Part shown: positions 56,458 through 64,000 of the stretch, piece by piece | Layout of the letters: the number at the start of each line of letters is the position of its first letter | Position numbering within the stretch: the first letter of the stretch is position 1 | Assembly: GCF_030817655.1 (NCBI RefSeq) | Contig: NZ_JAUSZM010000003.1 | Location: 6,634,001-6,698,000 of the forward strand | Length of the DNA: 64,000 nt | Source: Streptomyces sp. V4I2 | GTDB lineage: Bacteria > Actinomycetota > Actinomycetes > Streptomycetales > Streptomycetaceae | Direction of reading: 5' to 3' | Notes under the pieces: generated by a model | Told to the model about the DNA's origin: nothing | What the model saw: only the letters and a program-made list of their open reading frames with translations | The model's database searches: none | Program-made: the position numbers and the translations under genes

Positions 56458-57033
56458 ATGAGCCTGGTGGAACTGATCGCTCAGGCCGATGAACGCGGAC
56501 TGGCGGCCAGTGGGCTGGCTTGTTTGGATCGGTGTCTGCCCCTGCTGGGCGGGGACGACGAAGTGCTGCGGCCGCTGTGGGCCGACCTCGCTGACGGCGC
56601 TGACGGCGGTGACGTCGGCGACTGGGGCGTGCGCATCGCCCAGGTGCGCGACAAGCTCGCCGGCGCCGGCCCCGCGGAGTCCGCCGGGGACGAGGCCGCG
56701 CTGCTGGCCCGCCGGATGCTCGAGGCCGCCCCGGCCGAACGGTCCGCCGCCGAGGTACGGGTGTGGGCCGACGGCTGCTCCGTCGCCGCCCTGCACATCC
56801 ACCGCCTCCTCGACCCCTCGGCCGGCCCGGTGTCCTCGGTCGACGCCCCCCGCGAGGGCCGTACGGAGGGCGTGTCGCCCCTCGTCGCCGCCGAACTGCG
56901 CCGCCAGGTCACCGTCCTGGAACTGCTCGCCGAACACGGCGCGGGCGGCGTTCGGCGGGCGCTTGAGGTGTCGACGGAGGGGCGGCGGGTGCTGCGCGCG
57001 GTGGTGTCGCGGCGGTCCCGGAAGCGGGGTTGA
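56458..57033 (+). CDS. Hypothetical protein
   Basis: 191 residues, helical and Ala-rich (LARRMLEAAPAERSAAEVRV, LRRQVTVLELLAEHGAGGVR) with a basic C-terminus. No family recognised. ATG 56458 directly follows GGGAGCGTGGA. Ends 17 bp before a convergent gene. Confidence 0.65.
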   Translation: MSLVELIAQADERGLAASGLACLDRCLPLLGGDDEVLRPLWADLADGADGGDVGDWGVRIAQVRDKLAGAGPAESAGDEAALLARRMLEAAPAERSAAEVRVWADGCSVAALHIHRLLDPSAGPVSSVDAPREGRTEGVSPLVAAELRRQVTVLELLAEHGAGGVRRALEVSTEGRRVLRAVVSRRSRKRG

Positions 57034-57050
57034 CGCACCTCAGAGACTCC

Positions 57051-57545
57051 TCAGACCATCAGCCACTTGACCACCGCGTCCCCGTACAGGGCCGTCTGCT
57101 TGTAGAACGCGGTCAGGTCCCGGTGGGTCGCGGCGAAGGCGGCCCGCACTTCGGGCTCCGCGTCCGGCTCGGCGTACGGCCGCAGGAGTTTCTCGCGTGT
57201 GCCCTGCCACAGGTCGTCGAAGTCGGCCGCCGTGAGATACGCGGCAACCCGGGCCGTGTGGGCCGCGGTGAGCAGCAGGAACGGTGGCTGGGCCGCGTCG
57301 GGGTGGAACACCGGGCGGCCGCCCAGGACCACTTGGCAGGGAGGGCCGTCCGGCGCGTGGTTCGGGGGGATGCCGGAGTAGAGGAACTCATGGTCGAGGT
57401 ACCGCTGGTCCAGCACCTCCTCCCGGTGCCGACCGATCCGCTCCCGCACGGAGTCCCAGTCGTCGTCGAACAGTCGTTGGAACCAGGTCGCGCTGTTGCG
57501 CAGGGCCGGGGGCGGCACCGCGCGGAAATGGAAGTACGTGTTCAT
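57051..57545 (-). CDS. DUF1877 family protein
   Basis: 164 residues. MNTYFHFRAVPP at the start, a helix-rich middle (DSVRERIGRHREEVLDQRYL), GGRPVFHPDAAQPPFLLLTA, and the C-terminal VAAYLTAADFDDLWQGTREK match DUF1877, a family of unknown function common in immunity-like and housekeeping settings. ATG 57545. Confidence 0.75.
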   Translation of the reverse strand: MNTYFHFRAVPPPALRNSATWFQRLFDDDWDSVRERIGRHREEVLDQRYLDHEFLYSGIPPNHAPDGPPCQVVLGGRPVFHPDAAQPPFLLLTAAHTARVAAYLTAADFDDLWQGTREKLLRPYAEPDAEPEVRAAFAATHRDLTAFYKQTALYGDAVVKWLMV

Positions 57546-57711
57546 CAGAGAGAGGAGCGCGCGGGAGCGGCGAATTGTCACACCCGGGTAAACCTCATTC
57601 CTGAGGGAGTCCTGTGGCTGTCGTGGGGCGGCGGTGGGGCGGTCCTGCACCGGTTGCGGAAAGTCTCCTGATCCGGGTGACGAAACACCGCCCGACCACG
57701 CTTTTCCCGAT

Positions 57712-58107
57712 GTGACGACTGTGACGACCAATCAGGAGACCAGGCCCTCCGCCGCGGCCAAGCCCGTGCGGTGGGCGGCGGACGTGGTGGCCACCCTGCG
57801 CGAGGGGGCGCGGCTGCGGCTCGACTACTCGGCGCAGAGTCTGTGGAGCGTCGACCGGATGATCGAGGAGATACGGCGGGACGGGGCGCCGTACGCCGCC
57901 GTGGAGACCGTGCTGCGCGGACTCGGGGCCTACGCCGGTGAGGTGGTCGTCCGTCAGACCGGTGCCGAGTGGTGGGCCTCGGGCGGCGACCACTGGATCC
58001 GCACCCCCGACAACCGGCTGTGGGACCCGATGGACGAGGCGCGGCGGTGCTTCGCCGGGGACGGGTCGCTGCGGTTGCTGTGCCGGGACGCGACGGCAGG
58101 GAAGTGA
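57712..58107 (+). CDS. Hypothetical protein (paralogue of the 61.1-kb gene)
   Basis: About 131 residues from GTG 57712. The core LRLDYSAQSLWSVDRMIEEI and VLRGLGAYAGEVVVRQTGAE is shared with the gene at 61125, on the other side of the large amidase gene. Soluble and unassigned. GTG 57721 is an alternative start. Its stop lies at the start of a 14-bp tandem repeat that leads into a hairpin terminator. Confidence 0.75.
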   Translation: MTTVTTNQETRPSAAAKPVRWAADVVATLREGARLRLDYSAQSLWSVDRMIEEIRRDGAPYAAVETVLRGLGAYAGEVVVRQTGAEWWASGGDHWIRTPDNRLWDPMDEARRCFAGDGSLRLLCRDATAGK

Positions 58108-58147
58108 CGGCAGGGAAGTGACGGCAGGGAACTGGCAGCAGGGAAGT
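58092..58147. repeat. 14-bp tandem repeat, four units
   Basis: GACGGCAGGGAAGT is repeated four times (58092-58105, 58106-58119, 58120-58133, 58134-58147), the last two with one to two changes. The host gene's TGA straddles units 1 and 2. The array runs directly into the terminator stem. Confidence 0.85.
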
Positions 58148-58185
58148 GACCGTCCGGCCGGGACGCGGCGGCCGGACGGTCACTT
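58144..58185. terminator. Bidirectional hairpin terminator
   Basis: Perfect 16-bp inverted repeat AAGTGACCGTCCGGCC (58144-58159) with 58170-58185 and a 10-nt loop, between the convergent small gene and the amidase gene. The amidase stop follows 16 bp later. Confidence 0.9.
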
Positions 58186-58200
58186 GTCTCGAACCGGCGG

Positions 58201-60924
<2,724 letters not shown>

Positions 60925-61124
60925 CTAACCCACCCCTACACAAATGGACATGAAAAAGGCACCTGTCACACAGGTCCCACTTGGACAGCGCACAGACTCC
61001 GCCGGACGTCACCGAACAGCTGAGACGGAAGCGGCCAGTGATGTTTGTGAGGCGGTATCCGCTTGGTCAAGCGGGGGGAGTGGCCGGTGGCGGGAGCTCC
61101 CGAGACCGACCGAAGGGGGCCGAC
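60925..61124. other. Divergent intergenic region upstream of the amidase gene
   Basis: 200 bp between the amidase and the small paralogue gene. The part next to the amidase is AT-richer (CAAATGGACATGAAAAAGG, about 60940-60958) and likely carries its promoter. GAAGGGGG precedes the small gene's ATG. No operator recognised. Confidence 0.45.
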
Positions 61125-61568
61125 ATGGGCAAGGGAATGGGCACGAGGGACGAACCCGGGCCGTGCGCAAGGGAGATGAGACCGCACGCGACGGCCTTCG
61201 TCGCCCGCGTCACCGCACGCAACCGCCTGCCGCTGGACTACTCCGTGGCCAGCCTGCGCGTCGTCGACTTCCTGATCGACGGACTGCGCAAGGGCGGCGC
61301 CGACCGGGAACGGGCGCGCGAGACGCTGCTCGGGCTCGGGGCGTACGTCGGCGAGGTGCTCGTCCGTCGCGCGGGGGCGGTGTGGGTGGACCTCGACGCC
61401 GACCAGCGCGGGTACTTCGCCCAGCCGGTCGGCGTACGCATGCCGGACGGGCGGGTCTGGAACCCGCTCGGCAGGGTCCGCAACCGTTTCGACACCGGCG
61501 GTCCCGAGGAGTCGCTGCGGACCTTCTACCTCACGTTGCACGGCCGGTCGCGGCGGGTCGTGGCGTGA
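61125..61568 (+). CDS. Hypothetical protein (paralogue of the 57.7-kb gene)
   Basis: 147 residues. RLPLDYSVASLRVVDFLIDG and TLLGLGAYVGEVLVRRAGAV match the small protein on the other side of the amidase gene. The rest is soluble and unassigned. ATG 61125 is chosen for the GAAGGGGG site; the longer frame enters the amidase promoter. Confidence 0.75.
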   Translation: MGKGMGTRDEPGPCAREMRPHATAFVARVTARNRLPLDYSVASLRVVDFLIDGLRKGGADRERARETLLGLGAYVGEVLVRRAGAVWVDLDADQRGYFAQPVGVRMPDGRVWNPLGRVRNRFDTGGPEESLRTFYLTLHGRSRRVVA

Positions 61569-61755
61569 GATGCCCACACCACCCGGGCCCCTGAGGACGC
61601 TGGGACGGCCGGGTGGCTGTGACACTTCGGTGCGGCCAGGCGCTGATCACCGTGGGGGGCAAGGGCAAGGGCGGCGGAATCGGCTTCGTGCGGATCCGCC
61701 GCCGACCGGGTACGGACGAGGACGGTTCTTGGCTCAAGGAGGGGAACCCCGCCGG

Positions 61756-62358
61756 GTGCAGGCGTACGACGGGGAACTGGGCGCGGCCGTCGCGCGGGCC
61801 CAGCAGGGTGACGAGGCCGCCTTCGCGGTCGCCTACCGGCTGGTCCAGCCCGGCCTGCTCGGGTACGTGCGCGGTCTCGTCGGCGACGACGCCGAGGACG
61901 TGGCGTCCGACGCCTGGCTGGAGATCTCCCGGGACCTTGGCCGGTTCAAGGGCGACGGGGCCGGGTTCCGCGGCTGGAGCGCGACCATCGCCCGGCACCG
62001 GGCGCTGGACCATCTGCGCCGCCAGAAGGTACGGCCCCGGCCGTCGGCGCTCGAACAGGACGTACTGGATCTGCCCGGTCCGCACAGCACGCACGACCAG
62101 GCGCTGGAGGCCATCTCCACGGAGTACGCCCTGGAGCTGGTCCGAGGGCTGCCGCGCGACCAGGCCGAGGCCGTACTGCTGCGGGTCGTCGTCGGCCTCG
62201 ACGGCCCCGCGGCCGCCCGCGTCCTCGGCAAGCGCCCGGGCGCGGTGCGCACCGCCGCCTACCGGGGGCTGAAGCGGCTGGCCCGCCAGCTGGGCGGCGA
62301 GAGCACGGACAAAGGTATGACGGATGACGGTCCCCGGACGCTGGGGGAGTCGACATGA
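61756..62358 (+). CDS. ECF-type RNA polymerase sigma factor
   Basis: 200 residues. Region 2 has FAVAYRLVQPGLLGYVRGLV, DDAEDVASDAWLEISRDLGRF and FRGWSATIARHRALDHLRRQ; region 4 has LPRDQAEAVLLRVVVGLDGP and GKRPGAVRTAAYRGLKRL. GTG 61756 follows AAGGAGGGG. The stop overlaps the next gene's ATG (ATGA), giving a coupled sigma/membrane protein pair. Closely similar to the sigma gene at 63.6 kb. Confidence 0.92.
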   Translation: MQAYDGELGAAVARAQQGDEAAFAVAYRLVQPGLLGYVRGLVGDDAEDVASDAWLEISRDLGRFKGDGAGFRGWSATIARHRALDHLRRQKVRPRPSALEQDVLDLPGPHSTHDQALEAISTEYALELVRGLPRDQAEAVLLRVVVGLDGPAAARVLGKRPGAVRTAAYRGLKRLARQLGGESTDKGMTDDGPRTLGEST

Positions 62359-63257
62359 CGGGCGACAGTGACAACTGGACGCCGGACGGCCCGATCCGAC
62401 GGGACGGTCCGGCCGGACCGGACGACGGGAACGGACACGGTATGGGTGAGCGGCAGAACGGCAGCGGGGTTCCCGACCGCCGACGCGTACGCCCTGACGA
62501 TCGGCTTCCGGGCGGTCCCGCGGTCGACCCCGCCGCGTTGGAGACCCTGCTCGCCGCCGCCATGCGCGCCGGCACGGTCGACGCCGACGCCGAGCAGCGG
62601 GCCGTGGCCGCCTTCCGGGACGCCCGGGACGCGGGTGCGCACCGGGCACGCACCCGGCGCCGGGACGACTGGCGGCCCCGGGAGCAGCGGAGTGCGGCAC
62701 GTTCGCTGCGGACCACGCTGTCCGTGTTCCTCGCCAGCCTCGCGCTGGGCGGTGTCGCGTACGCCGCGATCGGCTCGTCGGGGGACTCCCCCTCGGACGG
62801 CGCCGGGGACGACCGCGGCCGTGCCACCGCCTCCGCGAGTGACGAGGCCCGGCCGGGCGGTCCGACGACCGCGCCGGGGTCCGGTCCCACGGACCGGCCG
62901 GGCACCGCGCAGGACACCGAGGCCCACTGCCGGGCGTACGAGCAGGTCCAGGGCCGCGGCAAGGCGCTCGACTCGACGGCGTGGCAGTGGCTGGTGGCGG
63001 CCGCGGGCGGTGAGGCGAAGGTGCCTGCCTACTGCGCCGAGCAGCTGGCGCGGGCGACGGCCGAAAACAAGCCGGTCAACCCTGGCAATCCGGGCAAGAC
63101 GGTCAAGCCGAGCAAGTCCGCCAAGGGCGGCGCGGGTTCCGGATCGGCCGGTGGCAACGCCGGCAGCGGTCAGGCCGACGGCAATGCCGACACCAATGCC
63201 GACACCAATGCCGATAACAATCAGGAAAAGGCCGACAAGGCCGAGGGAAAGAACTAG
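62355..63257 (+). CDS. Single-helix membrane protein, probable anti-sigma partner
   Basis: 300 residues. A cytoplasmic acidic/basic N-terminus (about 1-118, with DPAALETLLAAAMRAGTVDADA), one helix (LRTTLSVFLASLALGGVAYAAIG), and an exported part with a short two-Cys segment (DTEAHCRAYEQVQGR, VPAYCAEQLA). The tail is Gly/Asn/Asp-rich with NADT repeats. Coupling to the ECF gene suggests it holds the sigma factor at the membrane, though no zinc anti-sigma motif is seen. Confidence 0.78.
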   Translation: MTGDSDNWTPDGPIRRDGPAGPDDGNGHGMGERQNGSGVPDRRRVRPDDRLPGGPAVDPAALETLLAAAMRAGTVDADAEQRAVAAFRDARDAGAHRARTRRRDDWRPREQRSAARSLRTTLSVFLASLALGGVAYAAIGSSGDSPSDGAGDDRGRATASASDEARPGGPTTAPGSGPTDRPGTAQDTEAHCRAYEQVQGRGKALDSTAWQWLVAAAGGEAKVPAYCAEQLARATAENKPVNPGNPGKTVKPSKSAKGGAGSGSAGGNAGSGQADGNADTNADTNADNNQEKADKAEGKN

Positions 63258-63575
63258 CCGTCATGGCAACGGCCCGCCACGGCGGGGAAGAACCACCCGC
63301 CACGGCAACGGCCGGGGCCGCCACCCCCCACAGGAGAGGCCCCGGCCGTCGCGCGGCACGGGCCGCGCGGCGGCCCGTACTTCCTACAGCGCCATCGGTG
63401 CGTTTTGTGTCACACCCCCGGTGTCACTCGCCCCGTCCGAGGTAGTTGCATCTTGTACGGACATGGACGGGCAGCGGTTTCAGGTCGTAACGTGCCTTTC
63501 GCGCCGGGCGCGGAAGGTGCAGGACCACCGCAACCATCGGCGGCTCGAAGCCGCGACCATCGACTGAGGAACACT
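63258..63575. other. Intergenic region between the two ECF units
   Basis: 318 bp. The first part has two CACGGCAACGGCC-like direct repeats and the hairpin at 63308-63349. The second part (63390-63575) is AT-richer, has two direct GTGTCAC copies near 63407-63427 and TTGCATCTTGTACGG near 63446-63460, and probably contains the promoter of the downstream sigma gene. An open frame across it shows no protein features. Confidence 0.5.
63308..63349. terminator. Hairpin terminator after the first ECF unit
   Basis: Perfect 12-bp stem ACGGCCGGGGCC (63308-63319) with 63338-63349 and an 18-nt loop, 50 bp after the anti-sigma-like stop. Confidence 0.75.
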
Positions 63576-64000
63576 GTGCTGGGGGACGACGCGGAGCTGA
63601 CGGCCGCCGTGCTTGCCGCGCAGGACGGGGACGAGACCGCGTTCCGGACTGTGTACCGCACGGTGCACCCGCGGCTGCTCGGGTACGTACGGACACTGGT
63701 CGGCGACCCCGACGCCGAGGACGTGGCGTCCGAAGCGTGGCTGCAGATAGCCCGTGACCTGGACCGGTTCAGCGGCGACGCGGACCGCTTCCGCGGCTGG
63801 GCCGCCCGGATAGCCAGGAACCGCGCGCTGGACCACATACGCATGCGCGGCCGCCGCCCCGCGATCGGCGGCGACGAGACCGAGCTGACCGGCAGACCCG
63901 CCGACTCCGACACCGCGGGCGAGGCCATGGAGTTGCTGGCCACCGACAGCACCCTCTCCCTCATCGCCCGGCTGCCGCAGGACCAGGCCGAGGCGGTCGT
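63576..64000 (+). CDS. ECF-type sigma factor, cut by the window end
   Basis: First 141 residues of an ECF sigma factor; the frame is still open at 64000. Region 2 has FRTVYRTVHPRLLGYVRTLV, DAEDVASEAWLQIARDLDRF and FRGWAARIARNRALDHIRMR; the start of region 4 is IARLPQDQAEAVV. GTG 63576 follows GAGGAAC. It aligns closely with the sigma gene at 61.8 kb, suggesting tandem duplication of a sigma unit. Confidence 0.9.
   Translation, partial: MLGDDAELTAAVLAAQDGDETAFRTVYRTVHPRLLGYVRTLVGDPDAEDVASEAWLQIARDLDRFSGDADRFRGWAARIARNRALDHIRMRGRRPAIGGDETELTGRPADSDTAGEAMELLATDSTLSLIARLPQDQAEAV

Noticed and set aside
63263..63567. Open frames in the gap between the two ECF units
   Set aside because: Arg/Ala/Pro-rich low-complexity translations without a ribosome site; the stretch holds a terminator and promoter-like sequence instead.

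Overview
The window is a very GC-rich actinobacterial chromosome segment, almost certainly from a Streptomyces. The support is GTG starts, dense 4-bp stop/start overlaps, many ECF sigma/anti-sigma pairs, lipoproteins, a MocR regulator, an sdhCDAB operon and a gene order that looks like the Streptomyces chromosomal core. About 60 protein genes, two decayed genes, four strong hairpin terminators and several short tandem duplications can be supported. No tRNA, rRNA, CRISPR array or insertion sequence was seen.

Layout. 0-4.3 kb: end of a GMC (choline) dehydrogenase followed by a glycine-betaine type ABC transporter whose permease is a tandem fusion. 4.3-7.8 kb: a PEP-mutase-like enzyme, a MocR (GntR + aminotransferase) regulator flanked by two AhpD-like genes, and the relic of a third AhpD-like gene. 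7.9-17.1 kb: a compact biosynthetic locus. Five translationally coupled genes make and probably activate p-aminobenzoate (fused PabAB, benzoate-CoA-ligase type enzyme, second acyl-adenylating enzyme, FAD monooxygenase, PabC-like lyase), with a membrane-tailed ABM-domain protein and a divergent DUF3050 heme-oxygenase-fold putative diiron enzyme. I recognise no characterised cluster with this set, and it is the best candidate for an undescribed system. 17.2-19.3 kb: a decayed EamA transporter and a lipoprotein/glutathionylspermidine-synthase-like pair. 19.3-27.7 kb: ornithine aminotransferase, long-form glyA, an ECF sigma/anti-sigma operon with two anchored secreted paralogues, trpS and a 2H phosphoesterase.

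27.7-31.9 kb holds what appears to be a complete decaprenylphosphoryl-arabinose module (DprE2, DprE1, PAP2 phosphatase, UbiA phosphoribosyltransferase, GtrA). 31.9-38.4 kb: YihY, D-Ala-D-Ala carboxypeptidase, membrane proteins, a metallophosphoesterase, an orphan oligopeptide-binding protein and an RsbW-like ATPase. 38.5-43.8 kb: a two-component system, an MMPL transporter with a C-terminal Ig-like domain and a Uma2 protein. 43.9-46.1 kb: a probably autoregulated operon (membrane protein, DCC thioredoxin-like protein, TetR) with paired palindromic operators, then a VOC protein. 46.2-49.6 kb: a three-gene module ending in a DUF4132 protein.

49.7-54 kb: sdhCDAB and an OHCU decarboxylase. 54-57.5 kb: GH20 hexosaminidase and hypothetical genes. 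57.7-64 kb: a large PGRP amidase with a Ser-Ala linker and FG-GAP repeats, flanked by two paralogous small proteins, then two tandem ECF sigma units, the second cut off by the window end.

A theme across the window is short tandem duplication at the 5' ends of genes (13.2, 23.0 and 46.2 kb). Functions are read from motifs and family memory; no database search was possible.
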